Shown: positions 7,847 through 16,331 of the stretch, in pieces
Layout of the letters: each line of letters begins with the position of its first letter
Numbering within the stretch: the stretch's first letter is position 1
DNA from: Lactobacillus sp. ESL0684
Lineage (GTDB): Bacteria > Bacillota > Bacilli > Lactobacillales > Lactobacillaceae
Length of the DNA: 64,000 nt
Direction of reading: 5' to 3'
Assembly (NCBI RefSeq): GCF_029392675.1
Contig: NZ_CP113941.1
Span: 1,531,001 to 1,595,000, forward strand
Position numbers and translations under genes: made by a program
Notes under the pieces: model-generated
What the model saw: only the letters and a program-made list of their open reading frames with translations
Databases searched by the model: none
What the model was told of the DNA's origin: nothing

Positions 7847-8572
7847 TTACTTATGCCTAAACCAGGATTTAACCGCATGCTCTTCATTCTTAAAACGCGT
7901 GGTTACCTTCCTACCGTGACAAATTCGTTCATTAAAATAGTTGTAAGCTATAAAATTAGTTAAAGCCATTTCAAAATTACCCAAATGCTCCTGATTAGCG
8001 TTAAACTTACTGACAACTAAATCATCAGTTAGCAATTTAACAAATATTTCTAAAAATTCTAGTAATATTTTTCTACTACCAACAATCACACCTGCATTTA
8101 GTAATTGTAAATACTGATTTCTTTCAACAAAATCATTTAAATAACTTGGCTTCAAGTCATTCTTAACAATGGGATTATCAAGGTAATTATTTTCATCACC
8201 AATATATAAGATATCGTCCTGAAGATTAGTAAATGGATAATTAAGCAGTTCAACATCCCCTGCATCAACTAGCGCCGCTTGATCAATCTCTGGGTGGTAT
8301 AACAGATATTCATAGGTTACCTCCCAGCGTAAAAAATACATATTATCACTCAAATAATTGTGAGGATCAACCTGAACCACGTTAAGCAATGGCCACTTCT
8401 CCGCTAGCTTCGCAAAATTTCCCAAGATAGTCAGTTCAGTATCATAGCGAGCAACCGACTTGTACAATGGCTTAATTAGCTCAGTAACGTTATTACGACT
8501 TACTACTTGATGACCAGGCTGAGTATCTCGCATATTAACAAAAAACTGGGTAATTACCATATTTTTCCCCAT
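7847..8572 (-). CDS. Putative glycosyltransferase of the SRRP locus, copy 3
   Basis: Exactly 241 residues, like copies 1 and 2, when the ATG at 8572 is used. That ATG has GGAGG a few bases upstream and begins MGKNMVITQFFVNMRD, aligning with MTKNVVIAQF of the others; a longer frame reaching 8638 overlaps asp2 and is unlikely. The core motif ALVDAGDVELLNYPF and LLNAGVIVGSRKILLEFL are kept. Sequence is clearly more diverged than between copies 1 and 2. It sits 13 bases after asp2 on the same strand, tying this protein family to the accessory Sec/glycosylation operon. Likely a GT-A-type transferase acting on the serine-rich repeat protein; donor sugar unknown. Confidence 0.65.
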   Translation of the reverse strand: MGKNMVITQFFVNMRDTQPGHQVVSRNNVTELIKPLYKSVARYDTELTILGNFAKLAEKWPLLNVVQVDPHNYLSDNMYFLRWEVTYEYLLYHPEIDQAALVDAGDVELLNYPFTNLQDDILYIGDENNYLDNPIVKNDLKPSYLNDFVERNQYLQLLNAGVIVGSRKILLEFLEIFVKLLTDDLVVSKFNANQEHLGNFEMALTNFIAYNYFNERICHGRKVTTRFKNEEHAVKSWFRHK

Positions 8573-8585
8573 TCCGTTACCTCCA

Positions 8586-10151
8586 TTAAAATTTCTGTCC
8601 GTATTTACTTTGCAATAGTTGATAAATGTGCCGTTCAAACCAATCAGACATCACGGCTGTGGCATCGTTATGGCGACCATCATATGCCTTAGCTAATACA
8701 TAGGAAGTAGGATAATTCTTTTGCAAAAATTCTCTTAATTGGTTATATGCCAAAAGATCATAATCATCATTTTTCATATAGCTAATAATAAAATCCGTGT
8801 TGGTGAAGGTTCCGTTATGTAGCTGTTGCCACATAAGCTTGTCAACCTTTTGACAAGCCTCGTGACTATCACTACCTTCAAGCATCAACACCATATCAGC
8901 CGCACATTGAAAATCATCCGGTCGATTAATTCGTAAATTCTCTGCAATCGTCCCTAAATTTAATAGTGGCTTACCAAGTACAATACCACCCGGATTAAGT
9001 TGTGCACCATAATACAGCGACGCAAATGTTCCCATTGACATCCCAGTTAATACCAAATCCTTAACTGTAAAATGCAACTGGTCTAAACAATCAGTGATAA
9101 TGGTTCTTATCTTACTTACTAAACTTTGATCACCGATAAAGAAAGTCCCACCTTCGCCGCGATTATCATTTAACAATAAGTAGGGTACACCTTTAGAGTG
9201 TAGTATCCCCCGCCCCTCAAAGACCTCAGCGCTATGATAACCACCAAAATAGACCGTCAATGGTGGCTTTAAGTTCCCTGGATTAAACAAGTAATCAATT
9301 TCACCATCAAGTGAGTTTTGATCAAAGACTGCTGTTCCACCTAACTCAAATAAGCCATACCGTCCTCGCGAGCGCCGTTGATGCATTGACCCGAGTAAGA
9401 CACTACCTTGTCCGCAGACATAATAATAAACACTATAATAAAAATCACCATCGATACCATCAATGATAATCTTGCCATGATCTTGAATTAAATCTGCACC
9501 ACTCTTAACAAACTTATTTAATAATTTATCACCATCAACCGTAAAGCATTGAACTTCAATTTTGATTTGCGCAGAACCAGTCGTTCTTAAATCAAACTTC
9601 AGCTCCGTTGCATAACGCTCAGGGACACTAACACTGTAAGCCAAACGGCCAACATAATGCCATTTATCAGCAAAATTACAATCGATCTGCAAACAAGTAT
9701 TACCATAATAACTAACTTGATTCTGTATATCTGGTGACACGGTAATCTTATCAATCGTTGCTCGATAACCAACTTCGGTATCAAAAAGATAACGATTAAT
9801 GTCTGCCGCTACATCTTCAGGGGCGATTTTAAAGGCTCCACGAAAATCCAAAATAGCTTGTGCTTGTTCGCTTAGCACCGCATCTTGACTATAGAATACC
9901 CGATATGCAGGCAATTGATTCAAAAGCTCCAATTTACTGAGCCAAGGAGAAGTACTATCAAGATAAAAGTAAGAGAACAAATATTTAGAATTAAAAATTT
10001 CTCGCTTAAAAACCGGTGATTGCGCATGTTGCTGCATATTTTGCGGATCAGCCCAAAGATAAGTGCAGTCTGTCAATGCATCAGCCAAATCCTCTAATGG
10101 TTGACTACCACTATGAAACAAAAAGGTTGTGCGGCCTTTGCTTTTACTCAT
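8586..10151 (-). CDS. asp2: Accessory Sec system protein Asp2
   Basis: 521 residues. Asp2 proteins are part of the Asp1-3 complex that takes serine-rich repeat glycoproteins to SecA2, and in streptococci they also O-acetylate GlcNAc on the substrate. The C-terminal half has an alpha/beta hydrolase look. The nucleophile elbow GMSMGT places Ser372 in the G-x-S-x-G position, preceded by YLLLNDNRGEGGTFFIG (oxyanion region), and RHND near the C-terminus offers a candidate catalytic His. The N-terminal half (TTFLFHSGSQPLEDL) is beta-rich. The ATG overlaps the end of asp1 by 8 bases, implying coupled translation. The apparently complete Ser/His set suggests an active acetyltransferase. Confidence 0.85.
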   Translation of the reverse strand: MSKSKGRTTFLFHSGSQPLEDLADALTDCTYLWADPQNMQQHAQSPVFKREIFNSKYLFSYFYLDSTSPWLSKLELLNQLPAYRVFYSQDAVLSEQAQAILDFRGAFKIAPEDVAADINRYLFDTEVGYRATIDKITVSPDIQNQVSYYGNTCLQIDCNFADKWHYVGRLAYSVSVPERYATELKFDLRTTGSAQIKIEVQCFTVDGDKLLNKFVKSGADLIQDHGKIIIDGIDGDFYYSVYYYVCGQGSVLLGSMHQRRSRGRYGLFELGGTAVFDQNSLDGEIDYLFNPGNLKPPLTVYFGGYHSAEVFEGRGILHSKGVPYLLLNDNRGEGGTFFIGDQSLVSKIRTIITDCLDQLHFTVKDLVLTGMSMGTFASLYYGAQLNPGGIVLGKPLLNLGTIAENLRINRPDDFQCAADMVLMLEGSDSHEACQKVDKLMWQQLHNGTFTNTDFIISYMKNDDYDLLAYNQLREFLQKNYPTSYVLAKAYDGRHNDATAVMSDWFERHIYQLLQSKYGQKF

Positions 10152-11655
10152 TTTCTAATACCTGCTTCCACTTTTTCAGTATCAGATTAAGCGAAGATTG
10201 CTTAATCAATCCCACATCTTCGACTACTGCCCGATTCCATTTAGCCAGATCAGTGATAAAAGCAGCTAGTGCTTGCGTAATTAATTGATCTTGCTGGATA
10301 ATAAAGCCATTTTGATCATTCTTAACTAAGCCATTAGCCTGGCGAACTACTTGGGGGATGCCGGATTTAACAGCTTCCAGCTGCAATTGATAATCAGTCA
10401 TCACATCTGTATCCAAAAACAAATACACTTTTCTAAGCAAGTTTACCTTGTCTGTGTATTGCAGTCTTTCTGGACAAGAAAAACGATTGATGGCAGCGAG
10501 TTGCTGTACTTCAGCTAATTCATTAGGAGCCAAATCTGTTAAGGCAACCTGATCATCTAATTCGGCAATCTTTGCCTTAAACTTGGTAACAAAATCTTTA
10601 GTTGTCTGCTTAAATAACTTAATCTGCTCAACATTAGCATCAATGACAACTTTTAAATTTTCATGTTCTTTTAGTAGTTTGAGTAGCTGATCATAAATAG
10701 CCAAAAAGCGCTCGTTAGTTAATTCACCCACGTGCCAATAGATTGTCTTACTCTCTGCTTCCATACTGGTACCTAAAGCAAAATTGGCAAAATATAACGG
10801 AATTAGCTGGCAATTAGGCATAAAAACAACGCCTGCTTGTTTAACAATTCCTAAAAAGATCTTTTTAAAAGTCTCATTTTGAAACAAATAGCTATCTTGC
10901 TGGATAATGCCACTAAAATTATTATTTATTAATTGCTGTTCATCAGTAAAATAATAATAAACTTTTGCTTGTAGTAAATATGGCCGTAAGTTAATGCTAT
11001 CAATACTTGGCTCAACAATCAGCTGCTGACCAACGATATGCTTTTGTAAAAATTCATTTTCAACAGCTGCCAAATCACGATACGCTTGCTTTTTGAATCT
11101 AGAATGTTGTCTTGGCGGAATCGTAATCGTACCATCTTGGGCCTGAGTCATTACCAAGTCACCAGTAGCGCTAAACCATTGCTTCTTGATTAACACATCA
11201 TTATTATCGAAGAATTGCCGACTACTACAAAAGCCCCGTAAGTCAAATCGCTCAACCTCATGACCGGCTTCTTTATAATAAGTGATCGTCTTCAGGTAGC
11301 CCTTAATGTCTTGGTCAATATTCATAATATGTTTATCACCATCATAGACACTGGTAATATTACCATCTAAAAATAACCTAACGTTCAGTTTGTACTCCTC
11401 TGGTAGCTGCAAATCATTCAGGGTTAACGGGGCACCAACTTGGCTAATACCTTGAATCTCATCAAAGAGATAAATAACCTCTGATTGAACTTCTAATAGC
11501 TCATCAACATAGCGATCAGCATCTTCAGCCAGCAATAAGATTTGACTGTCATAACCCATTGCTTGAAAATTTTGGGCTAAATCTAACAGCGTATTCTTTT
11601 GATAAAAATTATTAGTTATGTGCAAATCAGGAATTAGTGTCAACATTTTCTTCAT
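10144..11655 (-). CDS. asp1: Accessory Sec system protein Asp1
   Basis: About 503 residues, beginning KKMLTLIPDLHITNNFYQKN, the usual Asp1 opening. Asp1 is a glycosyltransferase-like fold without catalytic activity that forms a complex with Asp2 and Asp3 and binds the serine-rich substrate. The C-terminal half has Rossmann-like segments (LKVVIDANVEQIKLF; YLFLDTDVMTDYQLQLEAVKSGIPQVV), the latter resembling the donor-site end of GT-B enzymes. It follows secY2 by about 20 bases and overlaps asp2. The start is uncertain: ATG at 11655 or the internal ATG giving MLTLIP; no strong ribosome-binding site distinguishes them. Confidence 0.85.
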   Translation of the reverse strand: MKKMLTLIPDLHITNNFYQKNTLLDLAQNFQAMGYDSQILLLAEDADRYVDELLEVQSEVIYLFDEIQGISQVGAPLTLNDLQLPEEYKLNVRLFLDGNITSVYDGDKHIMNIDQDIKGYLKTITYYKEAGHEVERFDLRGFCSSRQFFDNNDVLIKKQWFSATGDLVMTQAQDGTITIPPRQHSRFKKQAYRDLAAVENEFLQKHIVGQQLIVEPSIDSINLRPYLLQAKVYYYFTDEQQLINNNFSGIIQQDSYLFQNETFKKIFLGIVKQAGVVFMPNCQLIPLYFANFALGTSMEAESKTIYWHVGELTNERFLAIYDQLLKLLKEHENLKVVIDANVEQIKLFKQTTKDFVTKFKAKIAELDDQVALTDLAPNELAEVQQLAAINRFSCPERLQYTDKVNLLRKVYLFLDTDVMTDYQLQLEAVKSGIPQVVRQANGLVKNDQNGFIIQQDQLITQALAAFITDLAKWNRAVVEDVGLIKQSSLNLILKKWKQVLENE

Positions 11656-11677
11656 CAACTTCAGTCAAAATCTAAGC

Positions 11678-12892
11678 TTATTTCAAATCAATCACATACA
11701 GGTGTTCGCTATCAAGCGTTTGATATTCCTGCTCAATCATATAAATAATTGTCAATAAAATAAACAAATTACCAATAAACGGCGTCAGGTTAGCCCAGCT
11801 TGGCCACCAAAGCCCCAATACTAGTGGCCAAACACTAATCGCCACAATTATTAAACTGCTGACCCAAGTCAACCGTTTGAATTTCTGCATAATAAACTGC
11901 TCTGTTTTGGTTCCAGGAATAACATGATAAAAATAATTGCCATTTTCCTTCAATTTACGTGCTTTAATACTTGGTTGCAACGTAATCATCCCAAAGACAA
12001 AGTTTAAAATAACAATAACTAACGCGTAAAAGATAATCCCAGACGGACGGTTAATCGAAATCAATTGATAAATCGTATCCTTAAGTTCAAATGAACTATG
12101 CTTAACTAGCATTGGTAATAACATAAACACTGACGTTGAAAACATAAATGGCATTGACCCGGCAGTTAATAATTTAATTGGGAAATACGACTGGGCGAAT
12201 CGACTACTGAGTTGGGGATCAGATAACGGAATCCGCTCTTCTGCATGTATTAAAATCACCCCAATCACAACAATTACCAAGGCAATCAAAATTACTACCA
12301 TTGTATTAATAACAGTGAAGTGAAATTTTGTTGTACCCCACCCCTTAGTTATTAATGATGGCAATGATAAAACCAGCTGTGGTACTAATAACACCGCGGA
12401 ACTACCAATCCCTCGCTCAGTAATAACGTTCGCTAGAAAAATCGAAATCATTCCGCCAGTTACTAACAATAAGATCGTTAATGCAAAACTAATATCCGTT
12501 CCCAGAAAATAAACTGGCATTAGTGCTTGTTTAAAATTAACTACATAGAGAAAAGCTTGCAAAATACCGACAATTAAGCTAACAAAGTTAGTAAAAATAT
12601 CTATAGTATGTTGGGGAATTTGCCGCAAGCTTTTCAAATCTAACGAATTAATTGCTTGTAAAATAATATTAGTTGTCATATATGGTCCGATGCCAAGCAT
12701 CAATAACGCTGGTCTGCTAGTCTGAGCACCGGTATACATTCCTAGAACCTCGATTAACGTATTAGCTTGCAGATACTTAGCAGCGACATGCGGTTTAATA
12801 AACGGAATTATAATAAATTGCCCCAAAAAGTAAACCGTCACTAATAAAATTGTCCACAGTATCCGTTTTTGTACGACCCGCGTTTTCATCAT
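11678..12892 (-). CDS. secY2: Accessory Sec translocase channel SecY2
   Basis: 404 residues with about ten hydrophobic membrane segments, as expected for the SecY fold. Examples are ILWTILLVTVYFLGQFIIIPF (TM1), FALTILLLVTGGMISIFLANVI and VVILIALVIVVIGVILIHAEERIPL. The phrase LIHAEERIPLSDPQLSSRFAQSYFPIKLLTAGSMPFMFS corresponds to the SecY TM6-7 region. It is shorter than housekeeping SecY, as SecY2 usually is. Located 22 bases after secA2 and upstream of asp1. It forms the membrane pore for glycosylated serine-rich repeat protein. Confidence 0.9.
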   Translation of the reverse strand: MMKTRVVQKRILWTILLVTVYFLGQFIIIPFIKPHVAAKYLQANTLIEVLGMYTGAQTSRPALLMLGIGPYMTTNIILQAINSLDLKSLRQIPQHTIDIFTNFVSLIVGILQAFLYVVNFKQALMPVYFLGTDISFALTILLLVTGGMISIFLANVITERGIGSSAVLLVPQLVLSLPSLITKGWGTTKFHFTVINTMVVILIALVIVVIGVILIHAEERIPLSDPQLSSRFAQSYFPIKLLTAGSMPFMFSTSVFMLLPMLVKHSSFELKDTIYQLISINRPSGIIFYALVIVILNFVFGMITLQPSIKARKLKENGNYFYHVIPGTKTEQFIMQKFKRLTWVSSLIIVAISVWPLVLGLWWPSWANLTPFIGNLFILLTIIYMIEQEYQTLDSEHLYVIDLK

Positions 12893-12914
12893 AGTTTAAA
12901 TTCTTTCTTCATTA

Positions 12915-15269
12915 CTAAGCAAAATAAATCTGCATTCCCTTGACTTCATTGCCGCTAACCTCTGAACAGAGGACATTCTGCATTGCTGCATTCAAAATTG
13001 CTTGCTTCATCTGCTTAAAACTAGCCAAGGCTTCTTTTTGATACTCCGATAACGGATTATCCTGTCCGGTAGCCCGTTGAACGACAACATTACGCAAGTC
13101 CTCTAGATTATCAACTTCATCAACCCACGCATCATCGATTGCCTTAACGATTGTTAAGCGCTCATAATATTGCCAAGCTTCTTCATTTTTAAAATAACGC
13201 TTTTTCTCTCTGAAAGCCTGCATCGCCAATTTATTTAAAAACTGTTTCTTTTCTTTGGTCGAAGCTAAATTTACCTGCTGCACATCATAGTGCTTGGTGG
13301 TAATGTTCTCACAGATAAAATCACTAAATTGGGCTAGAGTGATGTCGGACTTTTGGGCAAAGTCAGTAATGGCTTCACGAATACAATGGATTACTACTTG
13401 ATCCAATTCCTGATTCATCTGCATAACTTCTCGACGTGTCTGATAAACCGCCTCACGTTGCAACCGCGAAATCTCACCATACTCCAGTACCATAAATCTC
13501 GACGACTGATCTTCATACTTCACACTGTCTTGCAGCCGTTTAAATAATTTACGATAATGTCGACTACGTTCTACTTCCTGATTACTATCCTGCTCATGCT
13601 TAGCAACTTTGCGCTTAATCCGCTTTGACGGAAAACGACTGAGCAGTTGGTCTTGCAACGATGTATAAAAGACAGTTGTTCCTGGCTGACCTTGCCGACC
13701 GGATCTGCCTCGCAATTGACTGTCGATTCTACTGAGTGGCATTTTTTCTGTACCAACAACTAATAAGCCACCAGCTTTTTTGGCTTCAGGCGATAAAATA
13801 ATATCAGTTCCGCGTCCAGCTAGTGAAGTTGAAACAGTCACCATCCCTGATTGACCAGCAATCTTAATCATTTCTGCTTCTTGTGCTGTTGAACGCGCGT
13901 TAAGCAAACTATGCGGAATATGAGCCTGCAATAGTAATTCGGAGTACAAATCTGAAAGTGATAATGACCCAGTTTCTACTAAAACTGGTCTTTTTTCTCG
14001 ATAGCTCTTTTTAACTAAATCAAGTGATGCCAATAGCTTGGCCTCTGCTGTGTAAAAAACACGGTCAGGTAAGTCACGCCGAATACTTGCCTGGTTAGTT
14101 GGTACCTCAATAACATTCAAGCGGTAAACTTGCATCAATTCCTTCTTATCATCTTTAGCAGTTCCCGACATCCCAGCCAATTGAGCAAATAAGCGGAACA
14201 AGTTCTGATAAGTAATGGAAGCAATTGCCTGTGTTTTCTCGCTAGTTTCTAAACCTTCCTTAGTTTCAATTGCTTGGTGTAACCCGTTCTGCATTTGCAT
14301 ACCGGTCATTTTACGACCACTATTTTTGTCAAGCAGAACAATCTTACTATCTTCGACAATGTAATCTCGATCACGCATCTCGATAGTATTGGCCTGCAGG
14401 GCAAAGACTAAGTGACAGTATAAATCGGCATATTCTTCAGCCAAAATATCCTCAACTTCAAAGAACTCGTTAGCATGTCTTAGACCACGTTCCAGAAACC
14501 AGACTTTTTTACGATCTAGACTCAATTCATAGTCGACATGCTCCTGACAAATCTTGACAAATTTATCGGCTAACTTAGGATAATTAGATTTTCCTTTCGG
14601 TTGCCCAGAAATTACCAGCGGCGTAGTAGCTAAATCAAGCAAAATTGCATCAACTTCATCAATTAAGGCAAACTTAAATTTTGGTAAATATTGCTGCTTA
14701 GTCACACTAACTAAGTTATTAGTCAGATAGTCAAAGCCAAACGTACCGCCATCTGTATAGACAATGTCATTGGCATAAATCGCCTTTTTCTGTGAAAATT
14801 CGCTATCTTGAGCTTCGTCATCTTCAGAAGCAGTCATGTTATAGCCCACACTTAGACCTAGCCAGTTATAGACACGCCCCATTTCAGTAGCATCACGCTT
14901 AGCTAAATAATCGTTGGCGGTAATTAGAAAGTTGCCACTGCCAGTCAAACCATGCAAATACATCGGCATAGTCGCGGTTAGCGTCTTACCCTCACCAGTC
15001 CGCATTTCAATAACATTGTGATCCTGCATTGCCACTGCACCAAATATTTGGACTGGATAAGGTGTCAGACCAAGTACCCGCTCATCAGCGACACAAACGG
15101 TGGCATAAGCCTCAACCATCAAGGCATCAAGCTTAGCACCTTGTGCTAGTCGCTTGCGAAATTCGCTAGTCTTAGCTTGTAAGTCGTCATCACTTAGTGA
15201 TTGATATTTAGAAATTAATTTAAGGATTTTGTTGGTTTTGCGCCAATAACGGTGATTTTTTAAATGCAT
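12915..15269 (-). CDS. secA2: Accessory Sec ATPase SecA2
   Basis: 784 residues, a normal SecA2 length and shorter than SecA. Walker A MRTGEGKTLTATMP (Lys95), Walker B LIDEVDAILLD around 205-215, helicase motifs SLAGRGTD and LRGRSGRQGQPG, and the preprotein cross-linking region between the two nucleotide-binding folds are visible. The C-terminal zinc-binding tail of housekeeping SecA is absent; the protein ends KGMQIYFA. It drives ATP-dependent export of the serine-rich repeat protein through SecY2. The start codon lies 11 bases after the small Asp4-like gene with only a weak ribosome-binding site, consistent with coupling. Confidence 0.93.
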   Translation of the reverse strand: MHLKNHRYWRKTNKILKLISKYQSLSDDDLQAKTSEFRKRLAQGAKLDALMVEAYATVCVADERVLGLTPYPVQIFGAVAMQDHNVIEMRTGEGKTLTATMPMYLHGLTGSGNFLITANDYLAKRDATEMGRVYNWLGLSVGYNMTASEDDEAQDSEFSQKKAIYANDIVYTDGGTFGFDYLTNNLVSVTKQQYLPKFKFALIDEVDAILLDLATTPLVISGQPKGKSNYPKLADKFVKICQEHVDYELSLDRKKVWFLERGLRHANEFFEVEDILAEEYADLYCHLVFALQANTIEMRDRDYIVEDSKIVLLDKNSGRKMTGMQMQNGLHQAIETKEGLETSEKTQAIASITYQNLFRLFAQLAGMSGTAKDDKKELMQVYRLNVIEVPTNQASIRRDLPDRVFYTAEAKLLASLDLVKKSYREKRPVLVETGSLSLSDLYSELLLQAHIPHSLLNARSTAQEAEMIKIAGQSGMVTVSTSLAGRGTDIILSPEAKKAGGLLVVGTEKMPLSRIDSQLRGRSGRQGQPGTTVFYTSLQDQLLSRFPSKRIKRKVAKHEQDSNQEVERSRHYRKLFKRLQDSVKYEDQSSRFMVLEYGEISRLQREAVYQTRREVMQMNQELDQVVIHCIREAITDFAQKSDITLAQFSDFICENITTKHYDVQQVNLASTKEKKQFLNKLAMQAFREKKRYFKNEEAWQYYERLTIVKAIDDAWVDEVDNLEDLRNVVVQRATGQDNPLSEYQKEALASFKQMKQAILNAAMQNVLCSEVSGNEVKGMQIYFA

Positions 15270-15280
15270 TTTTTACTTTA

Positions 15281-15457
15281 TTATTTCAAATTAAACAGAG
15301 GATAGATTATGCCAATCAGAATTCCAGCGCCAACCAGAAGATTCATCATGATAACTAGCCATTCTGATTTAGTCTTTTTTCTGTCCTTCATTACTGGCAA
15401 TTGCGTCTTTTCATGGGCAAAATCCTGCTGAATTTTGTCAGTCAATGGATCTTTCAT
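15281..15457 (-). CDS. asp4: Small single-pass membrane protein, Asp4/SecE-like
   Basis: A 58-residue frame between gtfB (gap 19 bases) and secA2 (gap 11 bases): MKDPLTDKIQQDFAHEKTQ, a basic KDRKKTKSEW stretch, then one hydrophobic helix (WLVIMMNLLVGAGILIGIIYPL) ending FNLK. Size, one C-terminal membrane helix after a charged amphipathic region and position next to secA2/secY2 fit Asp4, the SecE-like subunit of the accessory translocase in streptococci. Identification rests on context and topology, since such short proteins carry little sequence signal. Confidence 0.65.
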   Translation of the reverse strand: MKDPLTDKIQQDFAHEKTQLPVMKDRKKTKSEWLVIMMNLLVGAGILIGIIYPLFNLK

Positions 15458-15476
15458 TGGTTAAACCCTCTACAAG

Positions 15477-16331
15477 TTAAAGCAAGACATCAATTTTCTT
15501 GAGCGTAGCCTTTTCTTTTTTCAACTTCTTATAAGCCTTATTATTCATCTTAACTGACTCAATATACGGAATATTATTCTCTAAAATCCCCGATAAGTTG
15601 CCACGCACTTGACCATTCTCGTCTACCGGATCTTCATTTAAGTAAAAATGATTATGTGACTTGGTAGCTCGTAATGAATCAAGTTCAATTCCTAAGAAGT
15701 TGATATTAACCGTATCGTCCTCGGTCATCATCTGCCCCAACTGATCAATATAAAAGTCCAAAAGATTATCATATTTAGCAATTACTTCATGTTCCTTAGG
15801 ATCCTCAACAGTAATAAAATTGAGCATTCCCTCATAATAAAAGTAACGAATTATTGGTTGGCCTTGCATGTCAACGAATTCAATTTCTTGTAATTGACCG
15901 TTAGCATAATACAAGTGACTATAAACACTGCCGTCCGAAGCATATTCTTCAATAAAATCGTAGCTACCATCAGGATTTAAATAACGAATATCTTGTGTTG
16001 CGCGCCGAGTATTAGGAAATAAATATTCTTGAGCAATAAAGACTCCTTGATCGTCAACGAAAACACTGCCATCCTTCTGCATTTGCACATAATCCCTAGA
16101 TGGAATATTAACTTCATTAAAATAACGATAGCTCTTAGGATCATAGGTTCGCTTAGTAATGTGGTCGATTAGCGTTGTCCCACTTAAGCCATTCTCTTGC
16201 AAAAAGTTACGCATATTCGGCATTGAGGTCAAGCAAAGTAACTGACCATTATTTTTTTGTGCTCGTTTTTTGATAGCGGCTAAAATATCACCGCCCAAGT
16301 TATTAACCTGATTAATTAGTTCGTAATCCAT
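15477..16331 (-). CDS. gtfB: Accessory Sec glycosylation chaperone GtfB, short form
   Basis: 284 residues from the ATG at 16331 (AAGGA 8 bases upstream); the frame overlaps the end of gtfA by about 20 bases. GtfB is the substrate-binding co-factor that, with GtfA, adds GlcNAc to serine-rich repeats in the cytosol. Visible GtfB-type beta-meander phrases include VFVDDQGVFIAQEYLFPNTRRATQDIRYLNPDGSYDFIEEYASDGSVYSHLYYANGQ, here cited in parts, and NHFYLNEDPVDENGQVRG. Typical GtfB proteins are about 440 residues, so part of the Rossmann-like C-terminal half is missing or replaced by KKLKKEKATLKKIDVLL. No stop or frameshift signature is obvious, so this may be a natural short variant. Confidence 0.75.
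   Translation of the reverse strand: MDYELINQVNNLGGDILAAIKKRAQKNNGQLLCLTSMPNMRNFLQENGLSGTTLIDHITKRTYDPKSYRYFNEVNIPSRDYVQMQKDGSVFVDDQGVFIAQEYLFPNTRRATQDIRYLNPDGSYDFIEEYASDGSVYSHLYYANGQLQEIEFVDMQGQPIIRYFYYEGMLNFITVEDPKEHEVIAKYDNLLDFYIDQLGQMMTEDDTVNINFLGIELDSLRATKSHNHFYLNEDPVDENGQVRGNLSGILENNIPYIESVKMNNKAYKKLKKEKATLKKIDVLL

Noticed and set aside
8573-8638. Upstream extension of glycosyltransferase copy 3
   Set aside because: It overlaps asp2, has no ribosome-binding site and is absent from the two homologues that start at the conserved M-x-KN.
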